A DNA stretch of 64,000 nucleotides from Puccinia triticina (lineage: Eukaryota > Basidiomycota > Pucciniomycetes > Pucciniales > Pucciniaceae). Where the stretch lies: positions 4,546,001 through 4,610,000 of the forward strand of contig NC_070568.1 in the NCBI RefSeq assembly GCF_026914185.1. Direction: 5' to 3'. A model generated the notes under the pieces. It did not search any database. It was not told where the DNA came from and worked only from the letters and a program-made list of their open reading frames with translations. Made by a program: the position numbers and the translations under genes. Below are positions 32,376 to 42,152 of this stretch, in pieces (within the stretch, counting starts at the first letter, position 1; each line of letters opens with the position of its first letter).

Positions 32376-34140
32376 AATTAATACGGACCTACTTTGCGCA
32401 GCAGCGAAAAACTCTTTGCACACAGAATCAACCGTCCCCCGACGTCGATCCTGCTGTGCGCGCAAGCGGAGAAATACTTTGCGCACAGCGACTTCCCCCG
32501 AAAGAAGGAGGGGATTTTTCCCAAATTTTTTTTGATGGATCAAAAGAGGGGGTCTTAACTGCCCTCTCCAAAAAATATTAGATTTTTTGGAGGTGTCCTT
32601 GTCATGTAAAAAAAAAATCATAATATTAATCCAAAAAAAGGCACCCGCTGCCCCGATAGCCCACCCCGGGGACTTTTCACCGCTAAGACTTCAGCGGTCG
32701 GGTACACAGCCCCTCGAAAAGAAAGTTCGAGGAGCAGCAACTCCGGGCCCGGCTATCCCCCAGCCGCCGTGCTGATGGCCGGCACAGGCCATCGAGCGGA
32801 GTTACACACTCCCCCGATGACCGGTGTGCATGTGGCACAAATTGCCGGTCATCGAGGGGGTGTTCACTCGGACCCGGTCATCGAGGGAAGTATGTACTCC
32901 TCTTGATGACCGGCACGGACCCGGTCATTGAGAGGAGTGAACACCCCCCTCGATGACCGGAACGGACTCGGTCATTGAGAGGAGTACATACTTCCCTCGG
33001 TGACCGGGTCCGTTCCGGTACCGGGTCCGTTCCGGCTCACCTCGATCGAGGGAGTGAACACCCCCTCAATGACCGGACCCATTCCCGTCATCGAGGGGAG
33101 TGTTCACTCCTCTCGACAACCGGAGCAACCAGGTCACCAAGAGGAGTACGTACTCCTCCGAGAATGCCCGGGACGTTCCGGTCATCGAGAGGAGTACACC
33201 CTCGATGACCCGATTGCGCCGGTCGTCGAGAGGAGTGAACATTCCCCTTGATGACCGGAACGGGCCCGGTCATCGAGAGGATTACATACTCCCCTCGATG
33301 ACCCGATTGCTCCGGTCATCGAGAGGAGTGAACACTTCCCTCGATGACCGGAACGGACCCGGTCATTGAGGGAAGTATGTACTCCTCTCGATGACCGGCA
33401 CGGACCCGGTCATCGAGAGGAGTGAACACCCCCCTCGATGACCGGAACGGACTCGGTCATCAAGGGAAGGATTTATTCCTCTTGATGACCGGAATGTTCC
33501 GGTCATCGAGAGAGGAGTATGTATGTACGTACTCCCCTTGACGGCCCAGTTGCTTCGGTTGTCAAGAGGAGTGAACACTCCCTTCGTGACCGGAACGTCA
33601 TCGAGGGAAGTTTGTACTCCTGTCGATGACCAAAACAGAGTGGCCATTGAGAGGAGTACATGATCCCCTCAATGACCGGTAGTCTGTGCTGGCCGGTCAT
33701 CGGGGAGCGTGTAACTCCGCTCGATGGCCTGTGCCGGCCATCGGCACGGCACGGCGGCTGGGTGTTAGCCGGAGCTGCTGCCCCTTGAACTTTCTTTTCG
33801 AGGGGCTGCATACCCGACTGCTTGAGTTTTGGCAGGTCAAAATTCCCCGGGGTGGGTTATCGGGGCAGGGGGAGCTTATTTTTTGGATTTGTATTATAAA
33901 AAAAATTACATGATGGAGGACACCTCCAAAAAATCCAAGATTTTTTGGAGGGGGCAAGCAAGACCCCCTCTTTTGATCCATCAAAAAAAATCCAGAGAAA
34001 CTCCCTCCTTCTTTTGGGGGAAGTCGCTGTGCGCGAAGTATTTTTTGGCTTGCGCGCACAGCGGGCTTGACGTCGGGGGACGGTCCATTCTGTGCGCGAA
34101 GAGTTTTTTGCTGCTGTGCAAAGTAAGTCTGAATTAATAA
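32376..34140. mobile_element. Foldback element with about 440-bp inverted arms
   Basis: Left arm about 32376-32830 and right arm about 33690-34140 are inverted copies: TACTTTGCGCAGCAGC at the left edge against GCTGCTGTGCAAAGTA at the right, CCGTCCCCCGACGTC, GATGGATCAAAAGAGGGGGT and CCCCTCGAAAAGAAAGTTC. Between them lies an array of 47-bp units made of two palindromes, one around GATGACCGG/CCGGTCATC and one around GAGGAGT/ACTCC. The whole could fold into a long hairpin. No transposase gene. Outer edge similarity extends about 20 bp past TACTTTGC; no target duplication was confirmed. Confidence 0.8.
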
Positions 34141-34950
34141 GTAAAATATTATAGAAGATTCTGGTTCTACGGGTACACCACCGCTGCAACTGAACTATTT
34201 TGAGTGGTATTTGAAACCACTCAAGAAAGTTTTCAATTGAATTCAGATTGGACGTCGGGGCCCGGCCCCCGCGGAAAACACTTTGGGAAGTTTTCCAAGA
34301 TTTCCAACCAGTAGTTTGCATTTGGTCAATATTCGGCTTTTGAAACCTGTAACGTTTGCAGGCGGTCATTAAGAAGTTTTGCCCAGGGAAAAAAGTTTTC
34401 TGGAATGCCAGAAACGTTTCTGATTCAATCGGAAATAGTTGGAGATTAGCAAAACATTTCCAAAAATCAGAAGAAATGTTTTCTTGAAAGCCCAAGATGT
34501 TTTGGACTCAATTGAAAATGGTTGGATAACCCCAAGATGTTTTGGAAAACGTTTCTATAACCACCATCTGATTGGTAAAACGTTCCAATCTTGTCCAGCT
34601 GTTTGGTCGGAAACGTTTGCGCAGCAAGCAAAATTTTCATAAATCGTCAATTATTACCATTGGCATTGCTCATAAATACTGTACATTTCTACCATGCAGA
34701 TCATGTGGATATAACAATTGAAGAATAAACCAACACAAAAATAACAGAAAAAAATATACATAGAATATGATCATGGCTATGTCAAAAGTCTCAACCACTA
34801 TCCGGGGCACCAGTTGCCTCACCAAAGATCACCACTTTTGAATTCAAGAGCCCCAGCAACTGCCTGTTGCTGATGCTGCATACTGTAGATTAAGTTTCCT
34901 TTATGTTTTTGTGCGGAAATCCCCTGGCTGCTGGCAAATACAAAGAGCAG

Positions 34951-35206
34951 AGTCGGATGAGCTCGCTCGTTTGGAGCAGTATTTTCTTGTGGGAGAGGGT
35001 GACTTACTGCTGGTCCAGAGCAATCTTTGAGGATATTATCTGTTGAGCAAACAAGCCTATCGAGCAGGGGATACCAAGAGTCAGATGAGCTCGCTCGTTT
35101 GGAGCAGTATTTTCTTGTGGGAGAGGGTGACTTACCGCTGGTCCAGAGCAATCTTTGAGGATATTATCTGTCAAGCAAACAAGCCTATCGAGCAGGAAAT
35201 ACCGAT
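34951..35206. repeat. 128-bp tandem duplication
   Basis: Two copies, 34951-35078 and 35079-35206, nearly identical (GATGAGCTCGCTCGTTTGGA at 34956 and 35084). Located in the interior of the CACTA-like element. Confidence 0.85.
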
Positions 35207-35556
35207 GAGAGATGGATGGCTACAAGCTCAAGTTGCAATTGGGCATCAGCATCCAGGCAAGGGAGAAGGGAGAAGGCAATATGTACTCAGAGGATGATGG
35301 ACTGACCAGATCAATGCCAAGCTTGACAGGACCTAGCCAAGCGTAAGTGTTTTAGCAGTGAGATGTCAGACGGGCTTTTTCTCAAACGTTTCAAGGCTTG
35401 GGGTTAGGTTGAATGAAGCTGGCAAAGGCAAACAAACAATTGGGCACCAAGGGTACCCATGTGAACCACTGCATTAACGTTGAAAACAGGAGGCGCCTGT
35501 AGAAACACAAGTCACCGGTTAGTTAAATGATTGAAGAAAATCAAAATTGTGCAGTG

Positions 35557-35655
35557 ATTGAGTGAGCGGAGGATGCAACAAGTGAGCAGAGGATGGAACA
35601 AGTGAGTGGAGGATGGGCCAAGTGAGCGGAGGATGGACGAAGGGAGTGGAGATCA
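35557..35655. repeat. 20-bp minisatellite
   Basis: About five units of AAGTGAGCGGAGGATGGAAC with single-base changes. Confidence 0.75.
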
Positions 35656-36254
35656 GGGGGGAGCTGGGGGGAGAGTGGCCAGTCCCTCACAAGGAAGGAG
35701 GAGGCAAGGGCTTCCAAATTTTTGGCCTCGGTAGGCCCGATGGCCATCAGAATCGGAATTGGCATGGGAAACTTTGCGCATCCCCAAAACGTTCCAGATA
35801 AACGTCCGCGCCTCCACAAACAAACGTTCACGCATACCCTAACGTTTCAGGGAAATGTTTGTGCATCCCCAAATGTTTCAGAAAATTGTTCTTTGGGAAG
35901 CGCAAACGTTTCTATGGAAGATAATGGCATCCACAAACGTTTCAGAGAAACAATACGGGCAAGAAACGTTTGAGGAACCAAAAACGTTTGTGGGAAACGT
36001 CTCAGAATGGTTAATGGCGGCTGAAACGTTTCCAGAACCACATGTTAACTGTGAAACTTTTCCATAACCGCTTCTTAACCTCAAAACCTCTCCAAAACCG
36101 CATTGAAACTGTGAAACGTTCCCATGTGGCTGATCTGCACAGGTAATGTTTCCTAAACCAGATTTTAACCTCCAAACGTTTCAAAAACCATGCTCTAACC
36201 CGGAAACGTTACAAGTTGGATTCAAGAAACTTTTCTTGCAGCCGTGGTGTAAAA

Positions 36255-37679
36255 TAACCTAGGGTACCTCACTTACACATACCCTTAATTATTATCCCTT
36301 CCTTGTGTAAACTAACTTCAAAGTTTAAGCAAGTGCATCACGCCCCGCGTGAATGCACTTCTATGTTTATATATCTAAGTACATATGTATACACCTAGTT
36401 TCAGTGACGTACATAACTGAGGTGTTGTGTATAGTTTAGAAGATGGCTTTATTTGTTGCGTGGCGCACCCAAGCCCGCGTGCTCTGTTGCCTAGAGCTCA
36501 AGCCCACACGCATGGTGTACATATATGCATAATGCATAAACTAGCCCGCAACCAAAGTGCTTGGGCTACCAGTAAGTAAGAATGGGCCAGAATACGCCCG
36601 AATAGCAATATTACATGTGTTATATGTCTTGTACACATGTAATTAATCACCAAACAAGATGTAATTACCACATCATTCAATATAAAAACATTCTAGACTG
36701 AAAAGGACTCTTGCAGCGTGCACAGGAGAGACTAGAAAGCACCCCAGCTTCTCCCAAGCCTCACTACACGTAAATTACAACTGTAGTAAATATGTAGAAG
36801 GGGTCAAATGAACTGGAGCATGTGATAAGTGCCTCCAGAACATGTATAAAGCACTGCTTGCACGTGTACAAATGCACAGAAGCTAGTTCTAGTACCTTCT
36901 GTGGCACATTTCCACGGAAATGAGCGTGACAGAACCCCCAAACCAGCCCCTTATATGACGTGTAAAGCATGTGTAAAAACAAGCAGAACCTCTGTAAATG
37001 TTCCTTGGCAACCCTTGTATCCAAGCCTCAAGGTTCCACGATCAACAGCGCCTTCTAGCGCAACCAAATTGCCTCAGAATGCGCCAACAAGTGTCCCCCT
37101 GTCCCCTGGGCGCCCCTGGAGGCCTGCCTAGGCTATAAAAAGGGCCCTTTCTCCGCCCAAAAGGAGATTCCCAAGATTTACATCACCTATTAGAATTTTA
37201 CCCGCCTTCAACAGCCTCAATAGCCTGTGATTTGCCAGGTAAAATACCTACTTTTGTGATTTTTGGCCCTAATTTCTGCCTTGAAGCTGTCCGTTAACCA
37301 CCCTGACCTCAAGATTACCTCCTCTGAGCGCCTCCAACTGCCCAACTTCACGCCTGAAGAACCTCAAGTGACTCCAGGGTCTTATACTAGTAAGGTTAAG
37401 CCTCTTCTCTTGAGATTCTCCGCCATTTTCTTTCTGGGATTTTAAACACCCCTGTTTACAGGCCCCAGTTCTTTACTCTTAAGGGATTAAACACCCCTGA
37501 TTTATCAGACCCCTCTTAAAGTTAATTATATCAATTTTATTACGTCTAATTGGCCCAAATTGCCCTATTTTTACGCCATAATTCCCAACATTTACGTTGG
37601 AATTATCCCTTATAACTTTGTCTTAGATTTTTACAACTCTAAACTTTTGCTTTTCACCACGTGTAGCTAGAAGGATAAT
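36255..37679. other. Unassigned; TATA-like box near 37134
   Basis: No gene recognised in 1.4 kb. GGCTATAAAAAGGGCCC at 37131-37147 is a strong TATA-type motif followed by a transcribed-looking leader, so this could be part of an LTR or a promoter. No second copy is present to prove an LTR. Confidence 0.35.
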
Positions 37680-37807
37680 ATCCTTGGCATCACGTAGGCT
37701 GACAATATCAGAACCAAAATTTCCATCAATGACAAAGATGATTTTTGTATGCCTTCCAGGGATGAAAATCCCAAAAAGGATCTGGGATAGTCCGATTAGT
37801 CTCAAAA
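37680..37807 (+). repeat. Fragment of the 174-bp satellite
   Basis: Matches the array at 29820-29925: CCATCAATGACAAA, CCAGGGATGAAAATCCCAAA and GATTAGTCTCAAAA. It ends exactly at the Helitron terminus, where the array continues with TATTGG. Confidence 0.8.
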
Positions 37808-37836
37808 CTAGAGGCCAAAGCGGCTACGCCGCTGCA
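37808..37836 (-). mobile_element. Helitron 3' end (minus strand)
   Basis: On the minus strand: hairpin GCGGC-GTA-GCCGC (37832-37820), TTTGGCCT, then CTAG ending at 37808, next base T. The disrupted satellite unit supplies the empty site: CAATA/TTTTGAGAC on the minus strand, so insertion was between A and T, as Helitrons do. The element must extend rightwards from here; its 5' end and coding genes were not found. Confidence 0.8.
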
Positions 37837-37844
37837 GGGTGTAA

Positions 37845-38047
37845 GCAACACTGAAACAAGTACAATACATGGAGTGTATCTGGTAAATGTTTTCATTAAA
37901 GATGGAGACCTACATGTCCTATTTTTTGTTTTCAGCCATCCTATACATAATCAGGGCTAAAAACAAAAAATAGGAATTGTAGGTCTGTACCTTCAATGAA
38001 AATTTTTAACAAATATGCTCCATGTATTGTACTTGTTTCAGTGTTGC
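37845..38047. repeat. 203-bp foldback inverted repeat
   Basis: GCAACACTGAAACAAGTACA at 37845 is inverted at the right edge ending 38047. The arms pair over about 90 bp, including CTATTTTTTGTTTT, with a spacer of about 20 bp. Looks like a small foldback MITE. It abuts the Helitron end and the broken protease frame. Confidence 0.85.
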
Positions 38048-38330
38048 TTTGAGGCAGTGGTGTTGCGGAGTAATCCCGTTGCGGTGTTGTAGGATTCACT
38101 CAACACATTGTGAGTTGCTCCAGAATTGATGAGGAAGGAGGCAGGGGGCAATGGGGTCTGGGGTGTGGCTCTGGGAGTTGTGATGGTGCAAGAGATGAAA
38201 CATTGGGGATCAGTTTCATTTCTGTTTAAAGTTTGACTAGCGCCAATACTACAAGACAACTCTGCTGCGCTCAGGAAAGGCACAACCTTCATTCCTGAGC
38301 ACCTCCATTTTTTGACAAGTCAGCCCGGCC
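38038..38330 (-). pseudogene. Gypsy protease fragment, Asp to Asn
   Basis: The minus-strand frame reads FLSAAELSC, PLPPASFLINSGATHNVLSE. This is the aspartic-protease active-site region of Ty3/Gypsy, where the family has D-S-G; here the codon gives Asn, which would abolish catalysis. It probably belongs with the gag relic at 39240-40475, separated from it by about 0.9 kb of non-matching sequence. Confidence 0.72.
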
Positions 38331-38438
38331 TTTTCCGCCTTTATCTTCTGTAAGACTCAAAAGTGGTTGTGAAACCCTTTTTCTGAATGGAGAAGGGGAT
38401 GAAGGAGGTGCAAGCTCTGCCCTTCTATACTACCAGCT

Positions 38439-38469
<31 letters not shown>

Positions 38470-39239
38470 TTAATAAGTGATAGGAGTGGTTAGCTCAAGA
38501 TAAGTTTCTTGTGACACAGTATAGAAAGGTTGTTATTCAGTATGTAAGGTTTGTTATATGTAAGTAAGAGGGTTGAGTGGGTACGTAGGTGTTTTGGGTG
38601 ATGGGTGAGTATAAAACTTGATGAGTAATAAACTGAGGAACCACAAATGGGGGGGAAGAGAGCTCCTTATATAGACAAATGTGAGGGATTTTGGCTCCAG
38701 GGCAGCCCCTGAGTGAGGTATTTTAGCTGGCCTGGACTGTACAACATGAGGGAGTTAAGAGGGAGTGGCTGTGTACAATTTATGCAAGGGGTGCATACAT
38801 GAGGAGGGGCTGTGCCAGATGATGTCATAATTTATGCAAGGGGTGCATAAGCTGTGCAGGGAATGATCAGGTGATGTAATAAGACCAAACAAAGTGGAAT
38901 TAGAAGGAACTAGAATGCGGGGACCATTCAGTTGAGGGGGCACAGCTTGCAGGGGCAGTGCTGCATGATGTCATGTACATAACAAACAAACCCAAACCAA
39001 TATATGTAGTGGGGATAGAATGGTGCGGGGAATGTGACTTGAGGCGCCTGACAGGTGGTTGACTGGGTGCTACAGGTTGTCCAAGGGGTCTAACTTCCAG
39101 TGTAGTGGGGCTCCAGTGATGCTTCCAGTGGGGACTAAAGGTTACTTTAGCCATGGTGTCCATTTATGGTGTCCAATGGATGGTATCTTGAGGCCTTCTA
39201 TATGTACATGAGAAAAACTTTTGATTTTTCACATTTTCG
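38331..39239. other. Unassigned insertion between gag and protease
   Basis: No gene. Contains two copies of AATTTATGCAAGGGGTGCAT (about 38778 and 38830). In an intact Gypsy element gag and protease would be adjacent, so most of this is probably an inserted element or LTR; boundaries not found. Confidence 0.4.
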
Positions 39240-40475
39240 AGTACCACACCGCTGGTCAGCCTCTGCCCATTGCCGCCATCCCTTCCACTAGTTGGCCGAT
39301 TTGATCCTCCATTGCCGCAATCCTGGTGTTCCTGCGGCCTTTTCCCTTCTTGGTCGGACATTTGCGGGAAATGTGGCCCTGTACTCCGCATTGGAAACAG
39401 AGGCCTCCCCCATCATCCGGGCCTTCTCGGAGTCGGACAGTTGGCCGTTTAACACCAATACATCCATGGCGTCGGGGTCAATCTTCTGTTTGGTTGGTGC
39501 TGTTCCGGTCTCTGCTCCGCTCATCGCCGTGTCAAGCTCTAGTGCCAAGCTAGCAACCTCTTTAATAGTTGCAAATGCGGTGCGTGAAACAATGAGCCCC
39601 ATCTGGATGCCCCGCTTCAGGCCCTGGCTGTACTGGCTGATCAGGGTGGGGATTTCCCACCCCGCTGCGGAAGCGTGCTGGACAAAGTAGTAATGAACTC
39701 GGAGCTTTAAGGTGTAGTGATATAAGTAACTACACGAGTGTACGACTTAGTACCACAAACAATCACTAACCTTTAAGGTGTAGTGATATAAGTAAATACA
39801 CGAGTGTATAACTTAGTACCGCGAACGATCACTAACCTGATCAGTTGTGATGAGAGTTAGCAAAGAGTTGTTTGATGAAACTATATGAGTTGATTCCTTT
39901 TTGCACACCTTTAAGGTGTAGTGATATAAGTAACTACACGAGTGTACGACTTAGTGCCGCAAACAATCACTAACCTGAACAACAAGATAAGAGTTGGTTA
40001 AGATGGAAGGATACATGATAAGATAACCTAATGAGTAACAAACCTGATCAGTTGTGATGAGAGTTAGCAAAGAGTTGTTTGATGAAACTATATGAGTTGA
40101 TTGAGAAAAGAACCAATACATGATAAGAACGGATTTTTATATGATCAACTAGGTTTTGGAACAACTGCGGCACAACTGCACTAAAGGCAGGAAAATGAGA
40201 AAGACCCAAAAGAGCTACTTTAAGTTCAACAAGTAGTGGGTGTAGTCTGCCACAGACCCAGTCTGCTTCAGCGCTCAGAGGGCTTGTTCTGCCTTTGCCT
40301 TCTTTTCCGGGTCAAAATACATGCCCCGGAAGGCCATCGTGAACTGCGCGTAGGTCAGGGTGGGCGGGTCCGCTGCCGCCTGGTAGAGAAATGGGGCGGC
40401 CCATACTCCCGCAGGTCCAGTGTGGTGATCAAAATGGTGGTCAAGCTCAGCTTTGGTCTCCGTACTTGCCAGCAT
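39240..40475 (-). pseudogene. Gypsy gag, split by a 506-bp insertion
   Basis: The minus-strand N-terminal part (40475-40225) gives PFLYQAAADPPTLTYAQF, GMYFDPEKKAKAEQAL and DYTHYLLNLK. After the insertion (39712-40217) the frame resumes with HYYFVQHASAAGWEIPTL, LISQYSQGLKRGIQ and LALELDTAMSG, then the CCHC knuckle CFQCGVQGHISRKC (about 39400-39359) in another frame, and a basic tail. Removing the insertion restores LNLKLRVHYYFVQ. This is a capsid plus nucleocapsid Gag. It shares QAAADP with the fragment at 5320-6030. Frameshift near 39410. Confidence 0.85.
39712..40217. mobile_element. 506-bp insertion with internal repeats in gag
   Basis: Flanked by CTTTAAG at 39705-39711 and 40218-40224. 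Inside, GGTGTAGTGATATAAGTAA recurs near 39711, 39779 and 39914, and a block starting GATCAGTTGTGATGAGAGTT recurs at 39839 and 40047. The repeats begin with the same CTTTAAGG as the flank, so the exact duplication length is uncertain. No coding capacity. Confidence 0.7.
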
Positions 40476-41185
40476 CAGTCCTCAAGATTCTCAATCCTGG
40501 AATATCAAGATCCAACCCTCAAGGTCCCTCTATCTTGTCCTCTTTTCTTCTCCTGCTTTCCCTTCCCCCTCCTCCTTCCACTATTCTCATTATTTCTTCC
40601 CTGTCCCTTCTTTGGAACCTGTTTCCTTCTCCTCTTCTTCTTTCTTGTTCCTAACACAGATTTGTCTGTGGGTTTATTCCAGCCTTTTTGTCCTTTGATC
40701 CCTCTGTTCTGGTTCTTGTTTCTTTTTTTTTCCTGGTCTCTCATCTCATATATTGTGGCTCTCTTTTCTTGTCTCAGCTCTTCTTCAGTTTCATTCCTGG
40801 TTCCCTTTTCCTGAGCTTCTGTTTTGTTCTGTTTCTTTTCTTTCTTTCTGTGGTTGTTTTGTTGTGCGCGCGCGTGGCGCGCAAGGGATATGATGAAATG
40901 CATGTGACATGTTGTCTCCCCAAGTCCAAGTTCGCAGAACTTGGAGGAGGGGAGCAGGGGATGGCATTCTGATCCCATCAAAAAATTTAGATCATCCTGA
41001 ATCCAGAGTCCGCAGAATTCAGAGAGTCAAGATCCCTTCCCTACCTTCAAGAATCTTTTCAACACGAAATAAAACCGCCGCCCAGGATCCAAACTCCGGC
41101 GAACTCTCAAAACCAACCCACCACAAAGCTATCACCTTGAATCCCTCAACTCATTTCCTTGGACCATCATTCCGAGAGGGCAGCC
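40476..41185. other. CT-rich stretch, no gene
   Basis: 40500-40870 is strongly pyrimidine-rich and gives long hydrophobic or Lys/Glu frames that are composition artefacts. Probably the leader side of the gag relic. 40864-40882 has an alternating GCGCGC tract. Confidence 0.5.
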
Positions 41186-41193
41186 ACCGGAAC

Positions 41194-42144
41194 TAGAGAA
41201 TCTGCCGTTCAACCCGGGTGCCAGCGGCACCCGGGTGCCGCACCCGTTTTACCTGAAAAATAGGCACCCGCACCCGTACCCGGCACCTGCCGGCGGGTGC
41301 CGCGGGTGTACCGGCGGTGTACCGGCGGGTGCCGCCGGAAAGGATCCCTTCCGGGAGACGAGGCTGTTGTGGTCTTGTCGTCCGCAAGGGATCCGCGGAC
41401 GACGAGGCTACAACAGCCTCGTCGCTCGCAAGGGATCCGCGGACGACGAGGCTACAACAGCCTCGTCGCTCGCAAGTGATCCCTTGCGGACGACGAGGCT
41501 GTATCTTGTCGTCCGCAAGGGTTCACGTGCGGACGACGAGGCTGCATCTTGTCGTCCGCAAGGGTTCACTTGCGGACGACGAGGCTGTATCTTGTCGTCG
41601 ACGAGATACAGCCTCCTCGTCCGCAGGGGATCCCTTCCGGGAGACGAGGCTGTTGTAGCCTCTTCCTCCGCAAGGGATCCGGACGACGAGGCTGCAACAG
41701 CCTCGTCTCACTGATGGGATCCCTCCCGGACGACAAGGCTACAACAGCCTCGTCTCCCGGAAGGGATTCCTCCCAGACGACGAGGCTACAACAGCCTCGT
41801 CTCCCGGAAGGGCTTCCTCCCGGACGACGAGGCTACAACAGCCTCGTCTCCCGGAAGGGATTCCTCCCGGACGACGAGGCTACAACAGCCTCGTCTCCTG
41901 GAAGGGATTCCTCCCGGACGACAAGGTTATGCTGTAGCCTCTTCGTCTGGACGACCCAAACTCCGCCGCATCCGGGGGAGCTGGGGCGGTGCCTGGGCAG
42001 GTACCCGGGTGCCACACCCGTTTTACCCAAAAAACAGGCACCCGTACCCGCACCCAGCACCCGCGCGCGGGTGCGGGGCGGGTGCCGGAGGTACCTGCCA
42101 ACGGGTGCCGGGTACCTGCCGCGGGTCCAATGGCAGATTCTCTA
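41194..42144. mobile_element. hAT element with 47-bp palindromic array and TSD
   Basis: Ends are TAGAGAATCTGCC (41194) and GGCAGATTCTCTA (to 42144), flanked by an exact 8-bp duplication ACCGGAAC at 41186-41193 and 42145-42152. Subterminal zones repeat GGCACCCG/CGGGTGCC in both arms. From about 41340 to 41960 a 47-bp unit repeats about 13 times; each unit joins a palindrome GACGAGGCTACAACAGCCTCGTC to another around GGAAGGGATTCC. No transposase. The exact duplication and inverted ends make the hAT assignment firm. Confidence 0.9.
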
Positions 42145-42152
42145 ACCGGAAC

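Larger units (their letters stand above)
34173..36254 (-). mobile_element. CACTA-like non-autonomous element, copy 2
   Basis: The left end at 34174 reads CACCACCGCTGCAACTGAAC; the right end at 36236-36252 is TTGCAGCCGTGGTG. TA flanks both. The left subterminal zone has the hairpin TTTGAGTGGT...ACCACTCAA and a GGGGCCCGGCCCCCGCGG block, then AACGTTT copies to 34640. The right zone (35770-36230) is an array of AAACGTTTC copies that aligns in inverse with 4087-4620. This is the same family as 4085-6131 in opposite orientation. The interior has no transposase frame but holds a 128-bp tandem duplication and a 20-bp minisatellite. Confidence 0.65.

Noticed and set aside
32975..33647. Arg/His/Ser-rich frames in the foldback array
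   Set aside because: Products of the 47-bp unit on both strands; not genes.
40236..40981. Hydrophobic 192-residue and Lys/Glu-rich 158-residue frames
   Set aside because: Pure consequence of a CT-rich tract; no domain and the opposite strand is equally open.
30815..41960. CRISPR-like arrays (short palindromic repeats at regular spacing)
   Set aside because: The whole unit is repeated, with no unique spacers, no cas genes, and a eukaryotic transposon setting with spliced genes.
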